The notes: a model not told the origin generated them from the letters alone. A DNA stretch of 64,000 nt from Micromonospora sp. NBC_01740 (GCF_035920365.1 NZ_CP109150.1:7192001-7256000); one strand, 5' to 3'; shown: positions 36,416-45,347, numbered from the stretch's first letter. Numbers and translations are program-made.

Positions 36416-37470
36416 AGCAGCACCGCCCCGGTCACGGCGGCCACCGCGACGGCCACCGCGAAGGTGGTCGGGGCGAACCGCAGCGCGAACCGCCGGCCGA
36501 AGACTCCGGCCTGCATCGAGATGAGCTTGAGGTCGACCATCGGCCCCACCACCAGGAAGACCAGTCGGGAGGTCAGCGAGAACTGCGACAGCGAGGCGGC
36601 GACGAAGGCGTCCGCCTCGGAGCAGAGGGAGAGCAGCACGGCGAGCGCGGCCAGCGCGAGCACCGACAGCACCGGCTCGTCGGCGAGGGTCTGCAACCAG
36701 CGCTCCGGCACCACGACGTTGATCGTGGCGGCAGCCGCCGCGCCGATCACCAGGAACCCGCCGGCGTGCGTGACGTCGTGCCGGACCGCCCCCCAGAACG
36801 CCCGCCCGCGCGGGCCGCCGTCCAGCTCCGGCCGGCGCGGCAGCCGGATCCAGTCGGCCCGGCCGAGGCGCAGCCACAGCCAGCCCATGACCATCGCCAC
36901 GAGCAGGCTCGCGACGGCCCGGCCGAGGACCATCGCCGGGTCGTCGGGGAAGGCCACGGCGGTGGCGGTCAGCACGATCGGGTTGATCGCCGGGGCGGCG
37001 AGCAGGAACGCCAACGCGGCGGCCGGGGTGACCCCGCGCCGGATCAGCGACCCGGCGATCGGCACCGCCCCGCACTCGCAGCCGGGCAGCACCACGCCGG
37101 CCGCGCTGGCCACCGGCACCGCGAGCGCGGGGTGACGCGGCAGCGCCCGGGCCCAGAACGACCGGGGCACGAAGACGGCGATCACCGCGGAGAGCAGCAC
37201 CCCGAAGACCAGGAACGGCACCGCCTGCACCATGACCGAGACGAAGACGGTGGTCCAGGTCTGCAAGCGGGGCGCGGAGAGGGCCCGGGCGAGCGGCTCG
37301 CGGAAGACGACCAGCAGGATCAGCAGGCCGGCGAGGACCTCCACCGACCCGACCCGCCGGTCCGGGCCGCGGGGCGCCGCCGGCTTCTCCTCGCGTACGC
37401 CCGGGGCGGCCACGCCCACCGCGCCCGGGTGCGACCCGTCCGGCGCGCGGCGGTCAGCCTCGGATGTCAC
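36412..37470 (-). CDS. YraQ/DUF318 family permease
   Basis: A 352-residue permease with about eight to ten helices after a hydrophilic tail of about 45 residues. The characteristic motif is VVLPGCECGAVPIAGSL, with two cysteines in a helix-breaking loop. ALAFLLAAPAINPIVL, LLSLCSEADAFVAASLSQF and FLVVGPMVDLKLISM follow. The GTG at 37470 removes an unconserved upstream stretch. The substrate is unproven; the cysteines and the partner's His-rich loop suggest a metal or a thiol-reactive solute. It is divergent from the thiamine operon. Confidence 0.9.
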   Translation of the reverse strand: MTSEADRRAPDGSHPGAVGVAAPGVREEKPAAPRGPDRRVGSVEVLAGLLILLVVFREPLARALSAPRLQTWTTVFVSVMVQAVPFLVFGVLLSAVIAVFVPRSFWARALPRHPALAVPVASAAGVVLPGCECGAVPIAGSLIRRGVTPAAALAFLLAAPAINPIVLTATAVAFPDDPAMVLGRAVASLLVAMVMGWLWLRLGRADWIRLPRRPELDGGPRGRAFWGAVRHDVTHAGGFLVIGAAAAATINVVVPERWLQTLADEPVLSVLALAALAVLLSLCSEADAFVAASLSQFSLTSRLVFLVVGPMVDLKLISMQAGVFGRRFALRFAPTTFAVAVAVAAVTGAVLL

Positions 37471-37561
37471 GTACGTGTCCCTCTGCCGGATTCCCAGTGG
37501 CCGCCCGAGAGTACCGGGCCGGAATCGACGCCGTCGATCGACTGCGCTGGTGAGCTGCGGA

Positions 37562-37600
37562 AAGATCACTTTGCCCGATGATCTTCAAAGGTGTTAGCGT
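37562..37600. promoter_or_regulatory. Promoter of the thiamine operon with overlapping inverted repeat
   Basis: TTGCCC (37571-37576) and TAGCGT (37595-37600) are a plausible -35/-10 pair with an 18-bp spacer, leading into the riboswitch. AAGATCA (37562-37568) and TGATCTT (37579-37585) are perfect arms that bracket the -35. This may be an operator affecting both divergent units. The region is less GC-rich than its surroundings. Confidence 0.55.
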
Positions 37601-37617
37601 CGGGCCACAACTTCACA

Positions 37618-37705
<88 letters not shown>

Positions 37706-37792
37706 GGTCGACCTCCAGCCGCGTCGACGTCCGGCACGTTCCGGGCGCGGCGTGCGTCTTCTCCTGGTTCTCGTTAGGGACTGGGAGCAATC

Positions 37793-38386
37793 ATGCGAGA
37801 CAACAACACCGCCACCCGGTGGCGTACCGTCGATGTCGTCGTCGCGGCCGTGATCGCGGTGGCCTTCGGCGTCATCTTCTGGGCCTGGGGCCTGCTGTGG
37901 CGGGCCGTCGACCCGGCGTTCGCGTTCTTCCCCGCCAGCCAGGCGATCATGTACGGCGTGTGGCTGGTCCCGGCCGTCCTCGGCGGTCTGGTGATCCGCA
38001 AGCCCGGCGCGGCGCTCTTCTGCGAGGCGGTGGCGGCGACGGTCTCCGCGCTGCTCGGCTCGGAGTGGGGCGGCGTCACCATCGTCCAGGGCCTGATCCA
38101 GGGGCTCGGCGCCGAGTTGGCCTTCGCCGCGTTCCGGTACCGCTCGTTCCGGCTGCCCACCGCGCTGATCGCGGGCGCGCTGACCGGCCTCGGCGCGGCC
38201 CTGTTCGACTTCTTCGTCTGGAACAGCGAGTACGCCCTGGGCAGCTACCGCATCCCGTACGCCCTCCTCACCATCGTCAGCGCCACGATCGTCGCGGGTG
38301 CCGGCGGCTGGGCCCTGACCCGCGCCCTGGCCACCACGGGCGCCCTGGACCGCTTCCCCGCCGCCCGAGACCGCACCCCAATCTGA
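37793..38386 (+). CDS. ykoE: ECF transporter S component, thiamine/HMP-specific YkoE
   Basis: The substrate-binding membrane subunit of an ECF importer, 197 residues with five to six helices. It starts MRDNNTATRWRTVDVVVAAV and contains AFGVIFWAWGLLW, QAIMYGVWLVPAVLGGLVIRKPGAALFCEAVAA (split over two helices) and EWGGVTIVQGLIQGLGAELAF. These are hallmarks of the YkoE family, which takes up thiamine or hydroxymethylpyrimidine. The TPP riboswitch directly upstream supports this. GGGAG precedes the ATG. Confidence 0.95.
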   Translation: MRDNNTATRWRTVDVVVAAVIAVAFGVIFWAWGLLWRAVDPAFAFFPASQAIMYGVWLVPAVLGGLVIRKPGAALFCEAVAATVSALLGSEWGGVTIVQGLIQGLGAELAFAAFRYRSFRLPTALIAGALTGLGAALFDFFVWNSEYALGSYRIPYALLTIVSATIVAGAGGWALTRALATTGALDRFPAARDRTPI

Positions 38387-38448
38387 CCCACCCCCTCTCC
38401 CCACCCACCCCCCTCTCCCCACCCACCCACCCACCCCCACGACCCGGC

Positions 38449-38513
38449 GCGTTGATCATGAAGTTGTTGCCACGACACGCCGTGCCGAACGACAACAACC
38501 TCATGATCAACGC
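38449..38513. repeat. 65-bp palindromic element (element C)
   Basis: The arms 38449-38469 and 38493-38513 are 21 bp long with one mismatch. They contain GTTGATCATGA at the outside and GTTGTTG at the inside. The 23-bp centre has CACGCCGTG. It shares the TGATCATG core and AGTTGT pattern with elements A and B but has different length. A 60-bp C-rich run precedes it and a G-rich run follows. It lies between ykoE and ykoD. Confidence 0.88.
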
Positions 38514-38543
38514 CCGCGGGCGGGCAGGAAGGAAGGGGGCGGC

Positions 38544-39959
38544 GTGGGGGCGGTGACGTTGCGGGGGTTCGGGTGGCGGCATGCCGGACGGCGGGCCTGG
38601 GCCGTGCGCGGGGTGGACCTGCGCGTCGAGGTTGGCGAGCGGGTGCTGCTGCTGGGGCCCTCCGGGGCCGGCAAGAGCACGCTGCTCGCCGCGCTGGCCG
38701 GGCTGCTGCCCGAGGACTCGGGCGAGCAGGAGGGCACCGTCGAGATCGACGGGCTCGACCCTCGCAAGGGCCGGGAGCGGGTCGGCATCGTCTTTCAGGA
38801 CCCGCAGACCCAGCTCGTGATGGCCCGCAGCGGCGACGACGTGGCGTTCGGGTTGGAGAACCGCGGCACCCCCGCCGGGGAGATCTGGCCCCGCGTCGAC
38901 GAGGCGCTGGCTCGGGTCGGTTTCCCGTACCCCCGGGACCGCCACACGGCCGCGCTCTCCGGCGGCGAGCAGCAGCGGCTCGCCCTGGCCGGGGTGCTGG
39001 CCCTGCGCCCCGGCCTGCTGCTGCTCGACGAGCCGACCGCCAACCTCGACCCGACCGGCGCGGCGCTGATCCGGGCGGCGGTGGCCGGCGCGCTCGACGC
39101 CGACACCACGCTGATCCTGGTCGAACACCGCGTCGCCGAGTCGTTGCCCCTGGTCGACCGGGTGGTCGTGCTCGAACCCGGCGGCGGCGTCCGCGCCGAC
39201 GGCACGCCCGAGGCCGTCTTCGGTACGCACGGCGACGCGCTCGCCGACGAGGGCGTCTGGGTGCCCGGCCGCCCGGTACCGCCCCGCCACGCGACCGCGC
39301 CGCCCGGCGACGTGTTGCTCACCGCCGACCGGCTCGGCCTGCCGCCCCGGCTGGCCCCCGTCGACCTGGCGGTACGCGCCGGCGAGGCGCTCGCCGTCGT
39401 CGGGCCCAACGGGGCCGGCAAGTCGACCCTCGCCCTGCTGCTGGGCGGCCTGCTCAAGCCCGGGGCCGGCCGGATCGCGGCGACGACGGCACTGGCCGGT
39501 GGCGACGCCCGCACGCCCCCGCACCGCTGGCGCGCCCCGGCACTGGCCCGCCGGATCGGCTCGGTCTTCCAGGACCCGGAGCACCAGTTCGTCACCAACA
39601 CCGTCTTCGACGAGCTGGCGCTCGGCCCGCGCCGCACCGGCCAGCCCGAGACGGCGGTCCGGACCACCGTCGACACCCTGCTGTCCCGGCTGCGGTTGAC
39701 GAAACTCGCCGCCGCCAACCCGTACACCCTCTCCGGCGGGGAGGCGCGGCGGCTGAGCGTGGCGACCGCCCTGGCCACCGCGCCCCGCCTGCTCGTCTGC
39801 GACGAACCGACCTTCGGCCAGGACCGGCGGACCTGGCTGGAGCTGGTGGACCTCTTCGCCGAGCTGCGCGACGCCGGGCACGGCCTGGTCGCCGTCACCC
39901 ACGACCCGGAGTTCGTCGCCGCCCTGGCAGATCGCCGCCTCACCCTGGAGCGCCCGTGA
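38544..39959 (+). CDS. ykoD: ECF transporter double ATPase YkoD
   Basis: A 471-residue protein with two fused ABC ATPase domains, energising the thiamine/HMP importer. Domain 1 has GPSGAGKST near residue 42, LSGGEQQRLALAGVLAL and LLLDEPTANLDP. Domain 2 has GPNGAGKST near residue 288, LSGGEARRLSVATALA and LLVCDEPTFGQD. The Q-loop segments FQDPQTQLV and FQDPEHQFV are typical of ECF A components. The start GTG lies behind element C, without a strong ribosome-binding site. Its stop begins a tandem duplication leading to ykoC. Confidence 0.94.
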   Translation: MGAVTLRGFGWRHAGRRAWAVRGVDLRVEVGERVLLLGPSGAGKSTLLAALAGLLPEDSGEQEGTVEIDGLDPRKGRERVGIVFQDPQTQLVMARSGDDVAFGLENRGTPAGEIWPRVDEALARVGFPYPRDRHTAALSGGEQQRLALAGVLALRPGLLLLDEPTANLDPTGAALIRAAVAGALDADTTLILVEHRVAESLPLVDRVVVLEPGGGVRADGTPEAVFGTHGDALADEGVWVPGRPVPPRHATAPPGDVLLTADRLGLPPRLAPVDLAVRAGEALAVVGPNGAGKSTLALLLGGLLKPGAGRIAATTALAGGDARTPPHRWRAPALARRIGSVFQDPEHQFVTNTVFDELALGPRRTGQPETAVRTTVDTLLSRLRLTKLAAANPYTLSGGEARRLSVATALATAPRLLVCDEPTFGQDRRTWLELVDLFAELRDAGHGLVAVTHDPEFVAALADRRLTLERP

Positions 39960-40083
39960 CCAGCGACCGAACCGCCGCACCGGTCACCCACCCGGACCGT
40001 CGCCCCGCCCTGGGGGCGGGCGTGACCAGCCCGAACGCCGCACCGGTCACCCACCCGGATCGCCGCCGCGCCCTGGGGCGGGC
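39956..40083 (+). repeat. Tandem duplication between ykoD and ykoC
   Basis: Units 39956-40021 (66 bp) and 40022-40083 (62 bp) both begin GTGACCAGC and share CGCCGCACCGGTCACCCACC. Both end in a GCCC...GGGCGGGC hairpin, and ykoC then begins GTGATCAG, like a third unit start. The unit carries the ykoD stop and a GTG that mimics the ykoC start. It looks like a recent duplication of the gene junction. Confidence 0.85.
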
Positions 40084-40884
40084 GTGATCAGTTTCGAGCC
40101 GGTCGCCGCGCCGGAGGCGTTGCTGGCCCGGCGCAACCCGGTGGCCAAGCTCGCCGCGGCGCTGGTGTTCTCGTTCATCCTGATCGCCACCCTGGACCCG
40201 GTGGCCCCGGCCATCGCGATCGCCGTCGAGTTGGCCCTGCTGCCGCTGTTCGGGGTCCGTTTCCGGGTGTTGGCGCGGCGGGCCTGGCCGCTGCTCGTCG
40301 GCGCGGTCGGCGTGGTGGTGACGCTGGTGCTCTTCGCCGCCGAGCGCTCCGGCCGGGTCCTGGTCGAGGCCGGCCCGGTGGTGGTCACCTCCGGGGTGCT
40401 GCTCACCGCGCTCGGCCTGGTGCTGCGCATGTTCGCGGTGGCGCTGCCCGGCGTGATCGTCTTCGCCACCACCGACCCGACCGACCTGGCGGACGCGCTG
40501 ATCCAGAACGCGAAGGCACCGGCCCGGTTCGCCATCGGGGCGCTGGCCGCGTTCCGGCTCGTGCCGCTGCTGGGGCAGGAGTGGCAGATGATCTCCATGG
40601 CGCGTCGCGCCCGGGGGGTCGAGGCCGGCCGCAACCCGCTGGCGAAACTTCGGCTGTTCGTGTCGACGGCCTTCGCGCTGCTCGTCGGGGCGATCCGCCG
40701 GGGCACCCGGCTGGCCGTGGCGATGGACGCCCGGGGCTTCGACGCCGGGGTCCCGCGCACCGTCGCCCGGCGACAGCGCTTCGTCGCCGCCGACGGCCTG
40801 CTGATCGCCGGCGCGGCGGTGCTCGCCGGGGCCGCGCTGACCGTCAGCGTGCTGCTCGGCACCTTCCGCCCGCTGATCGGCTGA
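40084..40884 (+). CDS. ykoC: ECF transporter transmembrane (T) component YkoC
   Basis: The 266-residue T component that couples the ATPases to the S component. It has about five helices. The coupling motifs MARRARGVEAGRNP and AMDARGFDAGVPRT are the two A-R-G type signatures that contact the ATPases. The N terminus is FEPVAAPEALLARRNPVAKL. It is the last gene of the TPP-regulated operon. The GTG start at 40084 lies at the end of the duplicated junction, with only a weak GGGGCGGG site. Confidence 0.93.
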   Translation: MISFEPVAAPEALLARRNPVAKLAAALVFSFILIATLDPVAPAIAIAVELALLPLFGVRFRVLARRAWPLLVGAVGVVVTLVLFAAERSGRVLVEAGPVVVTSGVLLTALGLVLRMFAVALPGVIVFATTDPTDLADALIQNAKAPARFAIGALAAFRLVPLLGQEWQMISMARRARGVEAGRNPLAKLRLFVSTAFALLVGAIRRGTRLAVAMDARGFDAGVPRTVARRQRFVAADGLLIAGAAVLAGAALTVSVLLGTFRPLIG

Positions 40885-41002
40885 CGCCGCCCGTTGATCG
40901 GCGGGCGGGCCCGGGTGGAGGCGCCGACCGGGCGCGCAGCGGGCTGGTCGTCCGGCGAGCGGGCCGGGCGGAGGCGCATGCCCGGGTGGTCGGGCGCGGG
41001 CG

Positions 41003-41041
41003 GGCCGGGTGGAGTCGCCGGTGACGACGCTCCACCCGGCC
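41003..41041. terminator. Bidirectional terminator between ykoC and the 78-residue ORF
   Basis: A perfect 12-bp stem, GGCCGGGTGGAG (41003-41014) with CTCCACCCGGCC (41030-41041), has a 15-base loop. It lies between convergent genes. A second 7-bp hairpin, CCGCCCG/CGGGCGG, follows ykoC directly at about 40888-40911. Confidence 0.75.
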
Positions 41042-41048
41042 GGCACCG

Positions 41049-41285
41049 TCAGCTGCGCCGGAAGGCGTACCGGCGGGCCTGCCCGGCCTTCTGGCCGCGC
41101 AGCGGGCCGGAGCGGCCGGCGCCGGAGACCGGCGGACCGGCCTTCGGCGCCGTCGGTCGGTCGACCGGCAGCGCCGGCACGACCGGCGCGACCGCCACCT
41201 CGTCGAGGTTGACGGGCGTCAGGTCCGCGACGGACGGCGTGGGGACGGTGGTACGGGACTTCTTCGGGTTGCGCCTGGCGGGCAT
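41049..41285 (-). CDS. Small basic hypothetical protein
   Basis: A 78-residue ORF starting MPARRNPKKSRTTVPTPS and ending GQKAGQARRYAFRRS. It is highly basic at both ends, with a Pro/Val-rich centre. There are no membrane helices or cysteines. The GGAGG seven bases before the ATG and the strong terminator after the stop support a real gene. The composition suggests a nucleic-acid- or ribosome-associated protein, which is only inference. I do not recognise a family. Confidence 0.62.
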   Translation of the reverse strand: MPARRNPKKSRTTVPTPSVADLTPVNLDEVAVAPVVPALPVDRPTAPKAGPPVSGAGRSGPLRGQKAGQARRYAFRRS

Positions 41286-41750
41286 CCGGTGCCTCCTCGG
41301 TCTGCGGGCCCTGCCGCACCGGAACGACGTCCGGTGACCGGGGCCCGCCTCGTTCGGCGACCGTCGCGCGACGGTCGGGCGGGATCGGGACAGCTGCCCG
41401 GGATCGGCCACGAGGAGCACCGCCGTTCGACGGCAGGTGCGGAATGCGGACGCCCGGGAGCACGCGGACCCGCGGCGATGCGGCGGCGGGTCGGCTCGGA
41501 AGTGGGGCGTCAGTTGCGCATGCCCACACGCTAGCCGCCCGACCGGTCGCGCGCACCCGAATTACCGGCGGGGATCCGCAGCCGGTCGGTAGGGCCCCGC
41601 GGAGGCCGCCCGGCGCCGGATCGTCGGCCGGCCCCCGCGCCCTTCAGGACGACAGCCACGTGGCGGTGACGGGGTGCCCGACACGCTCTCCGGGCCGCCC
41701 CGCAGGCGATACGGTCGCACCGGCGGGTGTCGACGGCGGAGGGTGGACGG
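41286..41750. other. Divergent spacer before gnd
   Basis: These 465 bp separate the 78-residue ORF from gnd. Open frames exist on both strands but lack ribosome-binding sites and motifs. I see no tRNA-like or riboswitch-like fold. It presumably contains promoters for both genes. Near 41515 the minus strand has ATGCGCAACTGA, a minimal ORF of no clear meaning. Confidence 0.5.
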
Positions 41751-43193
41751 ATGGCCGGGCGGGCGACGGCACGGATCGGCGTGACCGGGCTGGCGGTGAT
41801 GGGCCGGAACCTGGCCCGCAACCTGGCCCGCAACGGTTTCGCCGTGGCGGTGCACAACCGGTCGCCGGAGCGCACCCGCAGCCTCGTCGCGGAGCACGGG
41901 GACGAGGGGACGTTCCTGCCCGCCGAGTCGATGGCCGACTTCGTCGCGTCGCTGGAGCGGCCCCGGGCGGTCATCGTGATGGTCAAGGCGGGCGGCCCCA
42001 CCGACGCCGTGGTCGACGAACTGGTCCCGCTGCTCGACGCGGGCGACATCGTCGTGGACTGCGGCAACGCGCACTTCGCCGACACCCGCCGGCGGGAGGA
42101 GGCGCTACGGGCCCACGGCCTGCACTTCGTCGGCACCGGCGTCTCCGGTGGCGAGGAGGGCGCCCTGCGCGGCCCGAGCATCATGCCGGGCGGATCCGCG
42201 GAGTCGTACCGCACGCTCGGGCCGATCTTCGAGCGGATCGCCGCCCAGGTGGACGGGGTGCCGTGCTGCCGGCACATCGGGCCGGACGGCGCCGGGCACT
42301 TCGTCAAGATGGTGCACAACGGCATCGAGTACGCCGACATGCAGCTCATCGCGGAGGCGTACGACCTGCTGCGGGCCGGACTGGGCGCGCAGCCGGCGGA
42401 GATCGCGGAAATCTTCCGTGGCTGGAACTCCGGCGAGCTGGAGTCCTTCCTGATCGAGATCACCGCCGACGTGCTGGCGCACACCGACGCGGCCACCGGG
42501 CGGGCGTTCGTGGACGTCGTGCTGGACCGCGCCGAGCAGAAGGGCACCGGCCGCTGGACGGTGCAGAGCGCGCTCGACCTGGGCATCCCCATCACCGGCA
42601 TCGCCGAGGCGACCTTCGCCCGCTCGCTCTCCGGGCACGCCGACCAGCGCGAGGCGGCCCGGCGGGCGTTTCCGGACGCGGACGCGACCTGGCGGGTCGA
42701 GGACCCCGACGGCTTCGTCGAGGACGTCCGCCGCGCCCTGCTCGCCTCGAAGATCGTCGCGTACGCGCAGGGCTTCGACCACATCCGCGCCGGCTCCCGC
42801 GAGTACGACTGGGGCATCGACCTGGGCGGCACCGCGACGATCTGGCGGGGCGGCTGCATCATCCGGGCCCGCTTCCTCGACCGCATCCGCCAGGCGTACG
42901 ACGAGCGGCCCGACCTGCCGACGCTGCTGGTGGCGCCGTGGTTCGCGGACACCGTGAACGACGGCGTGCCGAGCTGGCGGCGGGTGGTGGCCGACGCGGC
43001 GCGGGCGGGCGTGCCGGCTCCGGCGTTCGCCTCGTCGCTGGCGTACTTCGACGCGCTGCGCGCCCAGCGGCTGCCGGCCGCCCTGATCCAGGCGCTGCGG
43101 GACAACTTCGGGGCGCACACCTACCAGCGCGTGGACCACGAGGGCACCTTCCACACCCGCTGGCCCACCGACCGCACCGAAACCAAAACCTGA
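41751..43193 (+). CDS. gnd: 6-phosphogluconate dehydrogenase, NADP-dependent, decarboxylating
   Basis: Oxidises 6-phosphogluconate to ribulose 5-phosphate in the pentose phosphate pathway, giving NADPH. It has 480 residues from the ATG at 41751, which follows GGAGGG. The nucleotide-binding motif is GVTGLAVMGRNLARN. VDCGNAHFADTRRR, GTGVSGGEEGALRGPSIMPGG (split here by family alignments) and the catalytic HFVKMVHNGIEYADMQ are all present. The C-terminal tail HEGTFHTRWP is the dimer-swapped substrate contact. The length fits the long GndA form. Element B lies 35 bp after the stop. Confidence 0.96.
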   Translation: MAGRATARIGVTGLAVMGRNLARNLARNGFAVAVHNRSPERTRSLVAEHGDEGTFLPAESMADFVASLERPRAVIVMVKAGGPTDAVVDELVPLLDAGDIVVDCGNAHFADTRRREEALRAHGLHFVGTGVSGGEEGALRGPSIMPGGSAESYRTLGPIFERIAAQVDGVPCCRHIGPDGAGHFVKMVHNGIEYADMQLIAEAYDLLRAGLGAQPAEIAEIFRGWNSGELESFLIEITADVLAHTDAATGRAFVDVVLDRAEQKGTGRWTVQSALDLGIPITGIAEATFARSLSGHADQREAARRAFPDADATWRVEDPDGFVEDVRRALLASKIVAYAQGFDHIRAGSREYDWGIDLGGTATIWRGGCIIRARFLDRIRQAYDERPDLPTLLVAPWFADTVNDGVPSWRRVVADAARAGVPAPAFASSLAYFDALRAQRLPAALIQALRDNFGAHTYQRVDHEGTFHTRWPTDRTETKT

Positions 43194-43227
43194 CCCCCAC
43201 CCAAACCCAAACCCCCGACCCGCGAGC

Positions 43228-43298
43228 CGATCATGCACTTCTGGTGGTCGGAACGCCCCGGTGTGGGGCTTTCGCGGGGCACCACGACTGCATGATCG
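43228..43298. repeat. 71-bp palindromic element (element B)
   Basis: The arms 43228-43246 and 43280-43298 match at 16 of 19 positions, starting CGATCATGCA and ending TGCATGATCG. The centre is 33 bp with CGGAACG and a GCCCC/GGGGC stem. An outer 11-bp pair, CCCCCGACCCG before and CGGGTCGGGGG after, extends the fold. Size and arm sequence match element A. It lies between convergent genes. Confidence 0.9.
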
Positions 43299-43342
43299 AC
43301 GAACGGGTCGGGGGTGGGGTCAGGTCACGACTGGGTTTTGGG

Positions 43343-43528
43343 TCAGAAGAAGCGGCGGCGCTTCGCCTTCTGGGGGCGGAGCATGTCGGCGCCCTTGGTG
43401 AGCAGGCGGCTCACCCCGGTCGGGCCGCGGCGGGCCTCCAGCGTGTGGCTGAGCCGGCGCGCGCCCGCCGCCGCCAACGGCACGGCGACGGCCATCATCG
43501 CCCACTGGGCAATACGCTTCTGGATCAT
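43343..43528 (-). CDS. Small basic hypothetical protein
   Basis: A 61-residue ORF, MIQKRIAQWAMMAVAVPLAA at the start and KAKRRRFF at the end. A short hydrophobic segment (about 8-22) is followed by a basic tail. GGAGGTGAACCCAC precedes the ATG. It converges with gnd across element B. It could be a single-helix membrane peptide with a cytoplasmic basic tail. I do not recognise a family. Confidence 0.65.
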   Translation of the reverse strand: MIQKRIAQWAMMAVAVPLAAAGARRLSHTLEARRGPTGVSRLLTKGADMLRPQKAKRRRFF

Positions 43529-43592
43529 GTGGGTTCACCTCCGTCGGTGGCTGCTGACCACCGTGGTACCCCGTACGACCGGGCGGTAAGCC

Positions 43593-44408
43593 TCAGGCGG
43601 GCGGCGGGGCGACCGGGTTGGGCAGCGCGCCGCCGAAGCGACGGTCCCGCTGCGCGTACAGCTCGCAGGCGTACCAGAGGTGGCGGCGGTCGAAGTCGGG
43701 CCAGAGCGTGTCGAGGAAGATCAGCTCGGCGTACGCGGTCTGCCAGAGCAGGAAGTTCGAGATCCGCTCCTCGCCGGAGGGACGCAGAAACAGGTCCACC
43801 TCGGGAATCTCCGGGTGGTAGAGGTACTTCGCGACGGTCTTCTCGTTGACCTTCCCGGGGTCCAGCCGGCCCGCCGCCACGTCGCGGGCGATGGCGGCGG
43901 CGGCATCGGCGATCTCGGCCTGACCGCCGTAGTTGACGCAGAACTGGAGGGTCAGCGTCGAGTTGCCCCGGGACATCTCCTCCGCCGTCTGCAACTCGGA
44001 GATGACGCTCTTCCAGAGCCGGCCGGCCCGGCCGGACCAGACCACCCGCACCCCCAGGTCGACCAGCTGGTCACGGCGGCGGCGGATGACGTCGCGGTTG
44101 AAGCCCATCAGGAACCGGACCTCGTCCGGCGAGCGCCGCCAGTTCTCGGTGGAGAAGGCGTACGCCGACAGGTAGGGGATGCCCAGCTCGATGGCGCCCT
44201 CGACCGTGTCGAAGAGGGAGAACTCCCCCGCCTCGTGGCCCTTGGTGCGGGGCAGCCCGCGATCCTTGGCCCACCGGCCGTTGCCGTCCATCACCACGGC
44301 GACGTGCTTCGGCACCGCGTCGGCGGGCAGCGCCGGCGGCCGGGCGCCCGACGGGTGCGGAGTCGGCGGCACCGGCTCGCGACGGCCGGCCCTCATCGAT
44401 CGGATCAC
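43593..44408 (-). CDS. uppS: Isoprenyl transferase (undecaprenyl diphosphate synthase family)
   Basis: A cis-prenyltransferase that makes the polyprenyl diphosphate carrier for cell-wall precursors, 271 residues. D41 in [10 protein letters not shown] binds the diphosphate and magnesium. [45 protein letters not shown] and [20 protein letters not shown] follow. The GTG at 44408 overlaps the recO stop and has GGGGGAG in front, so it is preferred to the ATG at 44396. The recO-uppS order matches mycobacteria. Confidence 0.96.
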   Translation of the reverse strand: MIRSMRAGRREPVPPTPHPSGARPPALPADAVPKHVAVVMDGNGRWAKDRGLPRTKGHEAGEFSLFDTVEGAIELGIPYLSAYAFSTENWRRSPDEVRFLMGFNRDVIRRRRDQLVDLGVRVVWSGRAGRLWKSVISELQTAEEMSRGNSTLTLQFCVNYGGQAEIADAAAAIARDVAAGRLDPGKVNEKTVAKYLYHPEIPEVDLFLRPSGEERISNFLLWQTAYAELIFLDTLWPDFDRRHLWYACELYAQRDRRFGGALPNPVAPPPA

Positions 44409-45247
44409 TCGGTTCTCCCCCTGTTCACGCCGTCCGCACCGGACCCGGCGCCAGGCGACGGCGGGACCGGGCCGGCCCCCGGGGCGCCCCGGTCGACCAG
44501 CGGCAGCGAGCGTAGCGCGCGCTCCAGGTGCCACTGCAGGTGTGCCGCGACCAGCCCGCTGCACTCCCGGCGTACGCCGGTCTCGGTGGCGTCGGCGACC
44601 CGCCAGTCGCCGCTGGTCAGCGCGGACATCAGGTCGATGGTGGCCGGGGCGGGATGGGCCGCGCCGGGCGGCCGGCAGTCCGGGCAGACCGCGCCACCCG
44701 CCGGTACGGAGAACGCCCGGTGCCGCCCCGGCGTGCCGCAGACGGCGCAGGCGGTCAGCGCCGGCGCCCAGCCGGCGAGCGTCATGCCCCGCAGCAGGTA
44801 CGCGTCGAGCACCAGGGTGGTGGCGTGGCTGCCCTCGGCGAGCGCCCGCAGCGCGCCCAGGGTGAGCTGGAACAGCCGCAGCGAGGGCTCCCGTTCGACG
44901 GGGGTGAGCCGCTCGGCGGTCTCGGCGATCGCGTTGGCCGCCGTGTAGCGGGGATAGTCGCCGAGGAACCGCTTGCCGTAGAGGTCGATGCCCTCGACCT
45001 GGCTGACCGTGTGCAGCGAGCTGCCCAGGTTGCCCTTCGGGTCGCCGGCGAGCTGGAGGTCGACGTGACCGAACGGCTCCAGCCGGGCCCCGAACTTGCT
45101 GGTGGTGCGGCGGATCCCCCGGGCCACCGCGCGGAGCCGACCGTGCCGGCGGGTGAGCAGGGTGATGATCCGGTCGGACTCGCCGAGCTTCTGCGCACGC
45201 AGGACCACCGCGTCGTCGCGGTAGAGCTGTCGGCGGTACCCGGCCAT
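44405..45247 (-). CDS. recO: DNA repair protein RecO
   Basis: A recombination mediator that helps load RecA with RecR, 280 residues. It has an N-terminal OB fold ([38 protein letters not shown]) and a helical middle ([15 protein letters not shown]). The C-terminal zinc site has CAVCG and CPDC. The ATG at 45247 gives the standard N terminus. It overlaps uppS by four bases. It is divergent from the DUF4097 lipoprotein gene. Confidence 0.96.
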   Translation of the reverse strand: MAGYRRQLYRDDAVVLRAQKLGESDRIITLLTRRHGRLRAVARGIRRTTSKFGARLEPFGHVDLQLAGDPKGNLGSSLHTVSQVEGIDLYGKRFLGDYPRYTAANAIAETAERLTPVEREPSLRLFQLTLGALRALAEGSHATTLVLDAYLLRGMTLAGWAPALTACAVCGTPGRHRAFSVPAGGAVCPDCRPPGAAHPAPATIDLMSALTSGDWRVADATETGVRRECSGLVAAHLQWHLERALRSLPLVDRGAPGAGPVPPSPGAGSGADGVNRGRTE

Positions 45248-45347
45248 CGGACCATTCTCTCTCGGGGTGCGGAATCAGGGTCAGCTCGGGGTGTCCGCGC
45301 GCGGAACCCCGATGCGCGGGGGCCGTCACGCCTCGTAGCGTGCTCGC

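Noticed and set aside
44396..44408. ATG at 44396 as uppS start
   Set aside because: It has no ribosome-binding site, while GTG 44408 has GGGGGAG and the GTGA overlap with recO.
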